Below, piece by piece: positions 1 through 8,061 of a stretch of DNA of 64,000 nucleotides. Every line of letters starts with the position of its first letter. Positions within the stretch are counted from its first letter, which is position 1. This stretch comes from RGIG4097 sp964637515 (lineage in GTDB: Bacteria; Bacillota; Clostridia; Christensenellales; CAG-917). A model generated the notes under the pieces. The model was not told where the DNA came from and ran no database searches. It saw only the letters and a program-made list of their open reading frames with translations. Position numbers and translations under genes: made by a program. The stretch lies in NCBI GenBank assembly GCA_964637515.1, contig CAZWUI010000003.1:83989-147988 (forward strand), written 5' to 3'.

Positions 1-203
1 GCTTCCAAAAAGAACTGTCAAACGCAGGTCCTTGGGTGGCGTCTATGCCCGCAGAAGACCAAAAAGAAATTCTCCGCTACAATCCCGACGTGGCGGCGGA
101 ATGGGACGAAGAAGTGGGGGATAGAATCAATAAAATAGTCTTTATCGGCAAGGATATGGACAGACAAGCGATCGAATCCGCCCTTGATGCGTGCTTGAAA
201 TAA
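1..203 (+). CDS. C-terminal end of a CobW/G3E-family GTP-binding protein (partial)
   Basis: Only the last 66 codons are present; the gene starts before the window and the reading frame begins at base 3. The visible part matches the CobW C-terminal domain: a segment GPWVASMPAEDQKEILRY, then acidic residues, then INKIVFIGKDMDRQAIESAL close to the stop. In this family the N-terminal GTPase domain lies upstream and is not visible here. Members are GTP-dependent metal chaperones, mostly for zinc and some for cobalt, acting in the cytosol. The metal cannot be inferred from this fragment. A hairpin terminator follows the stop directly. Confidence 0.75.
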   Translation, partial: FQKELSNAGPWVASMPAEDQKEILRYNPDVAAEWDEEVGDRINKIVFIGKDMDRQAIESALDACLK

Positions 204-217
204 GAAAACTTAAACAA

Positions 218-248
218 AAAAAAGTCGCATGCTAGCGACTTTTTTTTT
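218..248. terminator. Bidirectional intrinsic terminator
   Basis: An A-tract, the stem AGTCGC / GCGACT with a short loop, and a long T-tract. It lies between two convergent genes, so it can serve the CobW-like gene on + and the XRE regulator on -. Confidence 0.85.
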
Positions 249-250
249 GT

Positions 251-571
251 TTAGCCTTTGCCTTGAAGTCTGTCGATTAGTTCACAAATCAACGTGCGAT
301 TGTCCGCCGACAATTCGTTTATCATATGCAGAGTGGCAAGGTCGGATAACGGTGTTTCTGCATTCTTTGCGATAACGTCGTCGTCCGTGTTGCCGACAAG
401 ATAGTCCACCGATACGCCGAAAAATTTCGCCATTGAAACGAGTTGCTCGATAGACGGCTCGGTCGTGCCTTTTTCCCAGTTGCAGTACGTGCCCTGACTG
501 ACGCTGAATAGGTCTGCCATTTGGCGTTGTGAGTGTCCTTTTTCTTTGCGGAGTTCAAAAAGCCTTATCAT
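251..571 (-). CDS. XRE-family helix-turn-helix transcriptional regulator
   Basis: A 106-residue cytosolic DNA-binding protein. Residues 1-60 form a Cro/CI-type HTH: RLFELRKEKGHSQRQMADLF is the first part, the recognition region is SQGTYCNWEKGTTEPSIEQL, and FGVSVDYLVG is the typical last helix of this fold. The C-terminal 45 residues are short and acidic, with no known sensor domain. Such small XRE proteins repress nearby or distant promoters; its target is not evident here. It is transcribed away from the OB-fold/reductase pair and has its own promoter, so it could repress that divergent promoter, but no matching operator was identified. Confidence 0.85.
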   Translation of the reverse strand: MIRLFELRKEKGHSQRQMADLFSVSQGTYCNWEKGTTEPSIEQLVSMAKFFGVSVDYLVGNTDDDVIAKNAETPLSDLATLHMINELSADNRTLICELIDRLQGKG

Positions 572-608
572 GTTGTATTACCTCATCTCACTTACCCCCG
601 CAATAATA

Positions 609-638
609 ATATTAGGAAAATTAATCACGCGCTTGCAA
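609..638 (-). promoter_or_regulatory. Probable promoter of the XRE regulator
   Basis: On the minus strand, TTGCAA (633-638) and TAATAT (609-614) are separated by 18 bases and lie about 40 bases upstream of the start codon. Confidence 0.5.
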
Positions 639-746
639 TATTAAATAATTTCATATATAATTGTGAAAAAGATTAAAATTTCTAATTGAAATCTTTAAAA
701 TTAGCAACACAAGCTTTGTCGTACAAGTTGAAACAAAGGAAAGAGG

Positions 747-771
747 ACCGCTGAAATGGCGGTTTTCTTTT
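747..771 (+). terminator. Orphan intrinsic terminator-like hairpin
   Basis: Stem ACCGC / GCGGT with a 7-base loop, followed by TTTCTTTTT. No coding sequence reads into it on the plus strand. In the 426-base gap between 571 and 998 the rest is AT-rich leader, one dispersed palindromic repeat and the promoter of the next gene. Confidence 0.45.
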
Positions 772-797
772 TATACCGTCATTACGCACTGTTTCTG

Positions 798-826
798 TTA
801 TTCCGAGCGTAGCGTGGGAATCTCGC
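798..826 (+). repeat. Dispersed palindromic repeat, copy 1
   Basis: The core TTATTCCGAGCGTAGCGTGG followed by GAATCTCGC is an imperfect palindrome (ATTCC...GGAAT). Related copies lie at 11317-11344, 28585-28610 and 29277-29304. Confidence 0.6.
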
Positions 827-907
827 GGGTACGGTGCCGTCGCCGAAAGAGTGGGTGCGTACTCACACCCACTCATTGTAAGTGCGAGTTGATTTTTTCT
901 GTCGGTC

Positions 908-936
908 TTGACAACGTGCGCGCGCTATTGTAGGAT
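908..936 (+). promoter_or_regulatory. Promoter of the OB-fold/aldo-keto reductase pair
   Basis: TTGACA (908-913), 17 bases, then TAGGAT (931-936). A second AT-rich hexamer TATAAT overlaps at 936-941 but would give a 22-base spacer. Confidence 0.6.
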
Positions 937-997
937 ATAATCATATATTATCTTTCGGCTGTGGAAGATAAATCAATGGCTAAAGGAGTGATAAATC

Positions 998-1426
998 ATG
1001 TGCGCACTTGCGTTTTTCCCTGCACATCCGTCGGATGAAAAAACCAATTTGATAGAAACGACCGCTATGCCGATTTTGGAGCAATCCGCACCGTTTTCAG
1101 TCAAGGCGCTTGCAGATGAATTTTCGGAAAACGAGAATGAGTTTTACGCAAAATATTTTGACAAGCGTTTTGAAGTCGTCGGAATTGCAAAAAACGTCGG
1201 TCCCGATATTCACAACAAGCCGTCTATAGAATTGTCGGACTCAACTCACGGCAAGACGTATGCGCTCGTGATTTTCCCGACTGAAGACCATTACGATAAA
1301 GTGTGCGTAGGGGATAGAGTGGTCGTGCGTTCAAATTATCTCGTTATGAGCAGCACCTACGGCATTGTTATGAAATTCAGTGAACTTTTGTCTGTCGATA
1401 AAAAAAGAGCGGAGGAAACACTATGA
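998..1426 (+). CDS. OB-fold (tRNA_anti-like) protein of unknown role
   Basis: The protein has 142 residues. The start is supported by AAAGGAG eight bases upstream. Residues 45-140 resemble the tRNA_anti-like OB-fold family: FEVVGIAKNVGPDIHNKPSI, then an IELSD strand, then DRVVVRSNYLVMSSTYGIVM near the end. OB-folds of this family bind nucleic acid or small ligands; no catalytic residues are recognisable. There is no clear signal peptide, although the first ten residues are hydrophobic. The stop overlaps the next start (ATGA), so it is translationally coupled to the aldo/keto reductase. Function unknown. Confidence 0.6.
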   Translation: MCALAFFPAHPSDEKTNLIETTAMPILEQSAPFSVKALADEFSENENEFYAKYFDKRFEVVGIAKNVGPDIHNKPSIELSDSTHGKTYALVIFPTEDHYDKVCVGDRVVVRSNYLVMSSTYGIVMKFSELLSVDKKRAEETL

Positions 1427-2376
1427 TAGAGCTTGATCGCTTGGGGCTTGGTTGCATGGGAATGTCTTGCAGCCGCAACCCTGAAAATTCGTTGAAAACA
1501 ATCCAATACGCTTTGGACAACGGCATAACGCTTTTCAATACGGGCGAGTTTTACAACGCCGGCGAAAGCGAAATGATAGTGGGGCAGGCACTGAAAGGAG
1601 TGGATAGAGACAGTTATTTTCTGTCCGTGAAATTCGGTGTGTTGCCTATGCCGCAGGGCGGTATTTACGGTCTCGACGTCAAACCGTTCAACGTGAAAGG
1701 GCATTTGACTTATTCTTTGCGTCGCTTGGGACTTGACTACGTCGACTTGTATCAACCTGCAAGAATGGATACGGAAATTCCCGTCGAAGACGTCGTCGGC
1801 GCAATCGCAGATGAAGTCAAGGCGGGTTTCGTGAAACACATAGGACTGTCTATGGTGGATGCCGAAACTCTCCGTCGTGCTTGCAAAGTGCATCCGATTC
1901 ACACCGTCGAAACAGAATATTCGTTGATAGAGCGCGGAATCGAGAACGAATTGATATCTACGGCAAAGGAATTAGGCGTCAAAGTGCTTGCTTTCGGGAC
2001 GGTCGGTCACGGTATTTTCACAGATGACGTTTTGTCAAAAGTCGGCGCTAATACGTATATGTCAAGGGGGCTACTCTCGCCTGAAAACCGAGAACATAAT
2101 GTTTCTCTCATACGCAAAGTGAAAGAGATAGCCGACGAAAAAGGTTGCTCGCTTTCTCAACTTGCGCTTTTGTGGTCGCTTTCCAAATACGACAACGTGC
2201 AAAGTCTAATCGGCACGACCAATCCCGAACACCTGCAAAGTGCAATAGACGCGCTAAAATTCAACCTCACGGCAGAAGAAATCAAAAACCTCGAAAGAGT
2301 GATTTCCCCCGACAAAATCAAAGGGAAAGGGATGCGCAACTTTCGATTCACCAACGGCATAGCAACCATAGTGTAA
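1423..2376 (+). CDS. Aldo/keto reductase family protein with an altered catalytic tetrad
   Basis: The protein has 317 residues and a complete (beta/alpha)8 AKR layout: LGLGCMGMS at the N-terminus, NTGEFYNAGESE at about 40-50, SVKFG at about 68, DYVDLYQPARMD, then GFVKHIGLS and the cofactor-side IGTTNPEHLQ segment. Ordinary AKRs use Asp-Tyr-Lys-His. Here the Asp position is Asn (FNTGEFY), Tyr and Lys are kept, and the His position is Ala (QPARMD, where most members have an xHRVD-type sequence). I recall a subfamily with similar NTG and RPARLD motifs, so this is probably inherited. NADPH binding seems preserved, but the reaction is uncertain. The start overlaps the previous stop by four bases with GGAGG upstream. 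Confidence 0.8.
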   Translation: MIELDRLGLGCMGMSCSRNPENSLKTIQYALDNGITLFNTGEFYNAGESEMIVGQALKGVDRDSYFLSVKFGVLPMPQGGIYGLDVKPFNVKGHLTYSLRRLGLDYVDLYQPARMDTEIPVEDVVGAIADEVKAGFVKHIGLSMVDAETLRRACKVHPIHTVETEYSLIERGIENELISTAKELGVKVLAFGTVGHGIFTDDVLSKVGANTYMSRGLLSPENREHNVSLIRKVKEIADEKGCSLSQLALLWSLSKYDNVQSLIGTTNPEHLQSAIDALKFNLTAEEIKNLERVISPDKIKGKGMRNFRFTNGIATIV

Positions 2377-2468
2377 GGAGTTGATTGCCGATCTTGCATA
2401 GCAAGATTTCATCGCAAAGCGATTTTATCCACGATAGTGGATTTATTCCAATGTAGGCGGATTTAGTT

Positions 2469-2507
2469 AAAAAGGCTTGGGATTGTTGCCAATCCCAAGC
2501 CTTTTTT
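2469..2507. terminator. Bidirectional terminator shared by the reductase gene and ssrA
   Basis: Long perfect stem AAAGGCTTGGGATTG / CAATCCCAAGCCTTT with the loop TTG and flanking A and T runs. It sits between the convergent aldo/keto reductase gene and the tmRNA 3' end. Confidence 0.9.
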
Positions 2508-2871
2508 GGTGGAGGTGCGGGGAGTCGGACCCCGGTCCGGAAAGCCTTCACCGCGACTTTCTACACGTTTATCTCGCGTTTAGATTTTTCGCACCTTGGT
2601 ACACGAGCGAACCGCGGATTGATGAGTCCGTGATGACAATCGCACTACCGGACGATTATGCGACGTTGTCCGTTTTTCTGACACCGCTTGCCAAGGGAAC
2701 GGAAAACCTTGGGGCGATGCGCTGACTTAAATTATGCAGCGAGGGCGAAATCCATAGAGGATCTCTGAGTATTGTTTTTCGCGTTTAATTATTTGCGTTC
2801 CGTTTTTACGCAGACGAGCCTGCGACGTGCTTATCCCGACTCCAACTAGCCGTCGAATCCAGTACACCCCC
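2507..2871 (-). ncRNA. ssrA: Transfer-messenger RNA (tmRNA)
   Basis: This RNA rescues stalled ribosomes, with SmpB, by adding a degradation tag. On the minus strand the 5' end reads GGGGGTGTACTGGATTCGAC, the classical tmRNA start, and the 3' end is a T-arm followed by CACCTCCACCA. The first seven bases pair with CACCTCC next to ACCA, giving the alanine-tRNA-like acceptor stem. The tag reading frame runs from 2782 down to 2732 and encodes AKNNTQRSSMDFALAA followed by TAA. The ALAA end is usual for Firmicutes. The resume codon is taken as GCG; I infer it from the pattern. A promoter lies upstream, with a leader of roughly 30 bases that RNase P would remove. Confidence 0.95.
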
Positions 2872-2907
2872 GATGGCGCGAACGCGACCTGCGCCGAGAG
2901 TAGATTA

Positions 2908-2936
2908 TTTATAGCACACAATCCTGCGGAATGCAA
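2908..2936 (-). promoter_or_regulatory. Promoter of ssrA
   Basis: On the minus strand, TTGCAT (2931-2936), 17 bases, TATAAA (2908-2913). Confidence 0.6.
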
Positions 2937-2965
2937 GTGATTTTTCAAGTATTCCGTTGCGGTTA

Positions 2966-2994
2966 TTGACTATTTTGCGGAAAGCGGATAAAAT
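2966..2994 (+). promoter_or_regulatory. Promoter of the RlmA-type methyltransferase gene
   Basis: TTGACT (2966-2971), 17 bases, TAAAAT (2989-2994), about 45 bases before the start codon. It diverges from the ssrA promoter. Confidence 0.7.
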
Positions 2995-3041
2995 CACATA
3001 TGTGCGTAGGTTGATACGCACGCATATCCATAGAGGTGCAT

Positions 3042-3845
3042 ATGAGCATATTCGTTTGTCCAAAATGCAAAAAGGAGTTGACAATTTCGGGCGGTTCATA
3101 CCGTTGCGAAAGCGGGCACTGCTACGACGTAAGCCGTGAAGGGTACGTCAATTTGTTGACTGCGGACAAGAAACACTCTCTTGAACCCGGGGACAACAAA
3201 ATTATGGTGCGCGCACGCTACGATTTCCTTGAAAAAGGCTACTACAAACCACTTGCGGACGAACTCTGCGCCACGTTGAAAAGGATAGGTGCGGAAAGCG
3301 TGCTCGATGCGGGATGCGGAAGCGGTTACTATTCAAGGGTGATTGCGACTGCCTTGCCACACGTGCGCATAGGTGCAATCGACGTATCAAAGGAAGCAGT
3401 GCGCATAGGCGCAAAAAGGGGGAGTGCGGAATATGCCGTTGCGGGCGTATACGATATACCCGCCGCAGACGGCAGTTTCGATGCGGTTTTGAACGTGTTT
3501 TCACCGCACGCATTTTCAGAGTACGCAAGGGTGTTGAAAGAGGACGGAAGTTTGATCGTGGTCTATCCGGCACCCGAACACCTCATTGAACTCAAACAAG
3601 TTTTATATGATGAAGGGACGTTTGAAAACGACAAGTCGATAGACAGCGATTTGTTTGAAAATCGGGATAAACGCACGGTGAAATATACCACAGACGTCAT
3701 AGGGGAAGACGTCGGAAAACTGCTTGCGATGACACCGTATTATTATCGCACTTCTCCCGATAAAATTGCGAAAGCAAGTGCGCTCGAACATATAACCATA
3801 ACGGTAGCGTTTTGCGTTGAAACGCTCACAAAAAGGACTTTATGA
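3042..3845 (+). CDS. rlmA: 23S rRNA (guanine-N1)-methyltransferase, RlmA family
   Basis: This 267-residue SAM-dependent enzyme is expected to methylate a guanine in hairpin 35 of 23S rRNA (G745 in RlmA-I, G748 in the TlrB/RlmA-II group). The N-terminal zinc finger is visible as Cys6, Cys9, Cys22 and His26 (FVCPKC...YRCESGH), followed by YVNLL. The SAM motif is VLDAGCGSGYYS, then the Asp of IGAIDVSKEA and a motif IV-like NVFSPHAFSEYARVLK segment. The ATG at 3042 is preferred over the in-frame GTG at 3036 because AGAGG lies at normal spacing from the ATG. The stop overlaps the next start. Which guanine is modified cannot be told from sequence alone. Confidence 0.88.
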   Translation: MSIFVCPKCKKELTISGGSYRCESGHCYDVSREGYVNLLTADKKHSLEPGDNKIMVRARYDFLEKGYYKPLADELCATLKRIGAESVLDAGCGSGYYSRVIATALPHVRIGAIDVSKEAVRIGAKRGSAEYAVAGVYDIPAADGSFDAVLNVFSPHAFSEYARVLKEDGSLIVVYPAPEHLIELKQVLYDEGTFENDKSIDSDLFENRDKRTVKYTTDVIGEDVGKLLAMTPYYYRTSPDKIAKASALEHITITVAFCVETLTKRTL

Positions 3846-4042
3846 CTGAAAAAGAGTTGAATGAAATGCTTTTTAGGGATGTTGACACCTGTCGTTGCGG
3901 TTGCCGAAACGGTGCTTACGTAAGGCATGACGACGAGGGATATTGGTACGTTTGCAACGACTGCGACCTGCCTGTCAAGAACTCCTATCATCTCAACGAA
4001 ACCGTATCTCACCGACACCGTGACGAAGAATACGAAGACTGA
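3842..4042 (+). CDS. Small Cys-rich, zinc-ribbon-like protein
   Basis: A 66-residue, highly charged protein overlapping the methyltransferase gene by four bases (ATGA), so translation is probably coupled. Two cysteine clusters (CRCGC near residue 17 and CNDC near residue 39) look like a zinc ribbon; four histidines lie in the last third. No family recognised. The coupling suggests co-expression with the rRNA methyltransferase, but no functional link is shown by the sequence. Confidence 0.6.
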   Translation: MTEKELNEMLFRDVDTCRCGCRNGAYVRHDDEGYWYVCNDCDLPVKNSYHLNETVSHRHRDEEYED

Positions 4043-4087
4043 ATATTTTGCCGAAAAAATCCCATACTATCTCCAAAGGAGGTGCGT

Positions 4088-4330
4088 ATGAGCAACGACA
4101 AATCTTTGATCAAAAAGGTCGCGGAACTCAACAATATAAATATGATGTTGTTAGGGTTGTTGATTGCGGTGATTGCATTGTCCGTAGGACTTGCGTTCTT
4201 CTTCCTAGTCCCCGGCGGAGTCGGGTTTGGGGTTGGAATCGCAATGTTTATCGTCGCGGGTTTGACTTTCGTGATAGGGGAAATAACCTACTTTGCAAAA
4301 CTTGCAAAAATCAAAAGACAGGCAGAATAA
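4088..4330 (+). CDS. Small membrane protein with two transmembrane segments
   Basis: An 80-residue protein. The ATG at 4088 is chosen because AAAGGAGGTG lies just upstream; an in-frame GTG at 4082 overlaps that ribosome site. Two hydrophobic segments (about 17-40 and 45-65) are separated by a glycine-rich turn (VPGGVGFGVG), and a short basic tail follows. It is the last gene before a strong terminator and probably belongs to the rlmA transcript. No family recognised. Confidence 0.65.
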   Translation: MSNDKSLIKKVAELNNINMMLLGLLIAVIALSVGLAFFFLVPGGVGFGVGIAMFIVAGLTFVIGEITYFAKLAKIKRQAE

Positions 4331-4340
4331 TACTGCAATA

Positions 4341-4371
4341 AAAAAGCCACCGACAATGCGGTGGCTTTTTT
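4341..4371. terminator. Bidirectional intrinsic terminator
   Basis: Stem AAAAAGCCACCG / CGGTGGCTTTTT with a six-base loop, between convergent genes. Confidence 0.9.
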
Positions 4372-4381
4372 CATGATCTTG

Positions 4382-5572
4382 TTAGTCGGATGCGTAGTTG
4401 GTGAAGTAGTTTTGAATGTAGATGAAGGGAGTGCCCTTGTCACCGCTTCCGCTTGTCAGGTCGCAGAGAGAACCGAGTAGGTCGGTAAGACGGCGAGGAG
4501 TGGTGCCTTGAGATGCTTGGGATGCAAACAAATCGGAGGGTTTTGCCTTGATCATATCTTGGATTGCGTGTTTTGCTTCTTCACCGCTAAGGTTGCCGAT
4601 TGCGTTGTCTGCGAGATATTTGAGTTTGAGTTCGTTGGGGGTGCCGACGAGTCCGCTCGTATACGCGGGGGATACAACGGGGTCTGCGAGTTCCCAAATC
4701 TTGCCGACGGGATCTTTGAATGCGCCGTCGCCGTAGACCATAACTTCCACTTTCTTGCCGGTTTTTTCAAGGAGCATTGCTTGGATTTTGTCTACGATAG
4801 GTTGGCAATCACGGGGGAAGAGTTTGACACTGTTGTCGGTGGCAAGGTTGGAACCGAGAATGCCGTAGTCGGGATTGTAACCGCTTCCGTTCACGGGTGC
4901 GTTCATAATGTCGTGCATAGAGAGAACTTTTTTCGCGCCTGCTTGTTCGAGAATGCGTTTCGTTCTGAAGCGGGTGTGAATGTCTGCGTTGATGACGACG
5001 TCGGTATATTTGAGAATTTCTTGCGGACGGTTTGCAAGAATGATTTCGGTGTTTTCACCCGCCATTTCCTTGTAGAGTTGCACGTAGTCGATGCCGGTGA
5101 AGGGGTGTTTGATTTCGCCGAAAGTTTCGTAGATTTCTTTCTCGGTGAACACGTCGGAGTAGGGGTTGACGCCCTTTTCGTCGAGAAGGTCGATGCTCAT
5201 AAGGTGATTGCCGACTTCGTCGCTGGGGTAGGACAACATGATGATGAGTTTGTCAACGCCTTTTGCGATGCCTTTGAGAAGGAGAGAAAAACGGTTTCTT
5301 GAAAGGATAGGGAAGATAAGACCTACCGTACCGCCACCCGTTTTTGTGCGGACGTCTGCTGCGATGTCGTCTACGGTTGCGTAGTTGCCTTGGCTTCTGC
5401 CCACGACCGCTTCGGTGAGAGCAAGAACGTCTTTGTCCTGAATTTTGAACCCGGTTTCGGGATCGTTCGCGGCATTGAGAAGGCTATCAACAACGATTTG
5501 AACTAGGTCGTCGCCTTGTTTGATGATGGGTGCTTTGATACCTCTGGATATAGTACCGAGAGTCTTTGACAT
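4382..5572 (-). CDS. CofE-like (F420-0:L-glutamate ligase family) protein
   Basis: A 396-residue cytosolic protein of the F420 gamma-glutamyl ligase fold. Recognisable parts are GTISRGIKAPIIKQGDDLVQ at the N-terminus, ALTEAVVGRSQGNYAT at about 55-70, the SRNRFSLLLKGIAKG segment, and MVYGDGAFKDPVGKIWELAD in the C-terminal half. In methanogens and actinobacteria CofE adds glutamates to coenzyme F420. In Clostridia, proteins of this kind occur without F420 genes and their substrate is unknown. The start at ATG 5572 has GGAGG upstream; an earlier in-frame start would lack a ribosome site. It is monocistronic. Confidence 0.75.
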   Translation of the reverse strand: MSKTLGTISRGIKAPIIKQGDDLVQIVVDSLLNAANDPETGFKIQDKDVLALTEAVVGRSQGNYATVDDIAADVRTKTGGGTVGLIFPILSRNRFSLLLKGIAKGVDKLIIMLSYPSDEVGNHLMSIDLLDEKGVNPYSDVFTEKEIYETFGEIKHPFTGIDYVQLYKEMAGENTEIILANRPQEILKYTDVVINADIHTRFRTKRILEQAGAKKVLSMHDIMNAPVNGSGYNPDYGILGSNLATDNSVKLFPRDCQPIVDKIQAMLLEKTGKKVEVMVYGDGAFKDPVGKIWELADPVVSPAYTSGLVGTPNELKLKYLADNAIGNLSGEEAKHAIQDMIKAKPSDLFASQASQGTTPRRLTDLLGSLCDLTSGSGDKGTPFIYIQNYFTNYASD

Positions 5573-5718
5573 ATATGCCTCCAAAAAATTTGATTTCGGA
5601 TTAAGGCGGACTGAACCGCAGAGTGTTCCAAGAACACTCGTACAGTCTACCACACACGCGCCCGATTGTAAACAAAAAATTTTTCAATGCGGCGTGTTTT
5701 TTTCGCAAATTATCCGTA

Positions 5719-5747
5719 TTGACAACATATGGGATAGAAGTTATAAT
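5719..5747 (+). promoter_or_regulatory. Consensus sigma-A promoter for the flavoprotein/radical SAM pair
   Basis: TTGACA (5719-5724), exactly 17 bases, TATAAT (5742-5747). Both hexamers match the consensus fully. Confidence 0.85.
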
Positions 5748-5777
5748 CTATATATAGATTAAGTCAGGGAGAAAATC

Positions 5778-7103
5778 ATGAGCAAAATCGCTGTTATAGG
5801 CCTTGGGCAAGGCGGTGCGGTCGCCGCATTGAAACTTGCCGAACAAGGACACGACGTCGACGTGTTTGAAACGGAACGCAAAGGGGAAGTCGGTTATGAT
5901 TGGTACGACGATATTCGTTTCGACGTCTTTTCGCTTTGCTCTCTCCCGTCCCCCGCAGAGAGCATTTACACCCAAAAAAGCAAGTGGCTTTTCGTTTCCC
6001 CCGATGAGAAAAACAGTCTGAAAGTCCCCCCGACAAAACCTATGGAAGAGGTTTCCGTTTCTCGTAGGGGACTGTCCGCTTATTTTGACGAATTGTTGAC
6101 GGCGGCGGGAGTCAGAATATATTACGGATTGCGGGTGCAGGCACTCGTCATCAGAGAAGAAAAAGTCGTCGGCGTAACCGTCGGCGGTGAAGAATACGTC
6201 TACGACCTTGTGATAGACGCAAGCGGACTCAATTCACCGTTCAGGGCGCAAGTCCCCGCCAAATTCGGTGTGCAGGCAAAACCCGACAAAAACGATATTA
6301 TGAAAGGCTACCGCGCGTTTTATAGGCGCAGAGCAGGCAGTCCGACTCCAACCCCCGAAAGCACCCTCTATATCAAACACCTTGACGGCGTGGGTATCAG
6401 TTGGTGCAATCTCAACGACCGTGACGAAGTGGACGTGCTTATAGGCAGGATAGGCGGTCTGACCGCGGATGAAAAGGACGAAGCACTGTCCGCACTTTTA
6501 GCGAAAAACGCAATTATGACAACCGAAGAAATCCGCCCGGCACGCTTTGTGGATATAGGAGTGAGAAGACCGTTGTCCGTGATGGTTGCGGACGGCTATG
6601 CTGCGGTCGGAGACAGTGCGTTTATGACTATGCCGATTATGGGAAGCGGTATCGAATCCGCGATGAAAGCGGGTGTGTGGCTTGCGGACTCGGTGAAAGG
6701 AAAAACGGACTATTCCGCAAAGGAACTTTGGGGGTATCAACTCAAGTTCATGGAAGAATTCGGGGCGGACTATACGTTCATAGATATTATCAAAAGGTGG
6801 GCTTTAAATATCAATCCCGCCATGATAAACTGGCTTTTTGGTTGCGGAGCGGTAACAAACGAGGATATGGCGTTGTTGTCTACGGACAGCGAAAATCCCG
6901 TCAAATTGGGTGCGGGCGATATTCTCAAAAAGGCGTGCATAATTCTCAAAAAACCCTCTCTCGTTTGTCAAGCGATAAGGTGGCTTTTGAAGGCGTTGCA
7001 CGGAAAGAAAGTCGCAAGCCGTATACCCAAAAAGTACAAGCGGTCGGCGGTCGTCAAATGGGCGAATAAGTACGACGGCATTTTCGCAAAAATCGAGAGG
7101 TAG
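5778..7103 (+). CDS. FAD-dependent oxidoreductase, geranylgeranyl-reductase-like
   Basis: A 441-residue flavoprotein. The N-terminal Rossmann motif is IAVIGLGQGGAVAALKLAEQ with the acidic residue at VFETE (about residue 32). VIDASGLNSPFR and the late GYAAVGDSAFMTMPIMGSGI motif, which contacts FAD, place it in the FixC/geranylgeranyl reductase/aromatic hydroxylase-like group (GR2 fold). The C-terminus (360-441) is basic and partly amphipathic, so peripheral membrane contact is possible. It is followed after three bases by a radical SAM gene on the same transcript. Substrate unknown. Confidence 0.7.
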   Translation: MSKIAVIGLGQGGAVAALKLAEQGHDVDVFETERKGEVGYDWYDDIRFDVFSLCSLPSPAESIYTQKSKWLFVSPDEKNSLKVPPTKPMEEVSVSRRGLSAYFDELLTAAGVRIYYGLRVQALVIREEKVVGVTVGGEEYVYDLVIDASGLNSPFRAQVPAKFGVQAKPDKNDIMKGYRAFYRRRAGSPTPTPESTLYIKHLDGVGISWCNLNDRDEVDVLIGRIGGLTADEKDEALSALLAKNAIMTTEEIRPARFVDIGVRRPLSVMVADGYAAVGDSAFMTMPIMGSGIESAMKAGVWLADSVKGKTDYSAKELWGYQLKFMEEFGADYTFIDIIKRWALNINPAMINWLFGCGAVTNEDMALLSTDSENPVKLGAGDILKKACIILKKPSLVCQAIRWLLKALHGKKVASRIPKKYKRSAVVKWANKYDGIFAKIER

Positions 7104-7106
7104 CTT

Positions 7107-7946
7107 ATGTCTGCAAAGGACGGAACTTTTAAGATTGCAAGAGTGGGACTTCACCGTTTTGAAGAACCCTGCATCTCGGGGACGGGCGGCAGCGGCACTA
7201 TTTTCTTTTCGGGGTGCAACCTGAAATGCCTGTTTTGCCAAAACTACAAGATTTCGCACGAAGGTTTAGGACTCGAAGTCACTCCCGACGAGCTTGTCAG
7301 AGCGATGCTCTATCTGCAAGACGAGGGGGCGGAGAATATCAATCTCGTCACACCCCCTGCAAACGTAAATCTGCTTGCTCAAACCCTGTCCATAGCAAAA
7401 CCCGCATTGCATATTCCTATCGTATGGAATTCTAACGGTTACGAAACGGTTGCGAATTTGAGGAAACTCGAAGGACTCGTTGACGTGTGGTTGCCCGACT
7501 TCAAATATAGCGACGACACTCTTGCGATGAAGTATTCAAACGCTCCGAACTATTTTGAAGTCGCAAAAAACGCAATAACCGAAATGCGCCGTCAACAACC
7601 TAAAAATATTTTCGACGACGACGGTATGATGGTCAAAGGCGTCATCGTCAGGCATCTCGTCTTGCCCCGCGGACTCCGCAATACAAGGGGAGTCATGAGT
7701 GCGATAGCGGAGATTGACAAGGGTATGTTCGTCAGCGTTATGGGACAGTATTTCCCCGTACCCGCGGTGGAAGGGCATGAAACACTCGGCAGACGTCTCA
7801 ACGAACTCGAATATAATACCGCTGTCGACGCATTTTTCGATGCGGGACTGACGAACGGTTTTTCCCAAGAACTCGACAGTGCGAAAGAAGAATACGTACC
7901 CGACTTCGATTTGGACGAACTGAAAAAAATTCTCGACAAGAAATGA
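7107..7946 (+). CDS. Radical SAM protein, PflX-like (pyruvate formate-lyase-activating-like)
   Basis: A 279-residue protein with the [4Fe-4S] cluster motif FFSGCNLKCLFCQNYKIS (Cys37, Cys41, Cys44, in the pattern CxxxCxxC). A SAM-binding segment INLVTPPANV and the later WLPDFKYSDD and VIVRHLVLPRGLRNT motifs are typical of the putative PFL-activating PflX/YccA-like group. No pyruvate formate-lyase or other glycyl radical enzyme is nearby, so the target is unknown. GAGAGG precedes the start and it follows the flavoprotein gene closely, which suggests joint function. Confidence 0.8.
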   Translation: MSAKDGTFKIARVGLHRFEEPCISGTGGSGTIFFSGCNLKCLFCQNYKISHEGLGLEVTPDELVRAMLYLQDEGAENINLVTPPANVNLLAQTLSIAKPALHIPIVWNSNGYETVANLRKLEGLVDVWLPDFKYSDDTLAMKYSNAPNYFEVAKNAITEMRRQQPKNIFDDDGMMVKGVIVRHLVLPRGLRNTRGVMSAIAEIDKGMFVSVMGQYFPVPAVEGHETLGRRLNELEYNTAVDAFFDAGLTNGFSQELDSAKEEYVPDFDLDELKKILDKK

Positions 7947-7953
7947 GCCGAGA

Positions 7954-7981
7954 TTGACACCCCGAAAACGACCGCTATTAT
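7954..7981 (+). promoter_or_regulatory. Promoter of pyrR
   Basis: TTGACA (7954-7959), 16 bases, TATTAT (7976-7981). The remaining leader to the start at 8062 is about 75 bases; no clear terminator hairpin was seen in it. Confidence 0.65.
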
Positions 7982-8061
7982 TGTCGTAGCGGAAATAAGG
8001 GCGTAAAAGAAAACCGTTTCTCGTGCGCTCGTGTTGCGTGCGCATAAATTTAAGGTGATAT

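Noticed and set aside
3036..3041. GTG start for the RlmA-type gene at 3036
   Set aside because: The GTG is part of the likely Shine-Dalgarno region; the ATG at 3042 has normal spacing.
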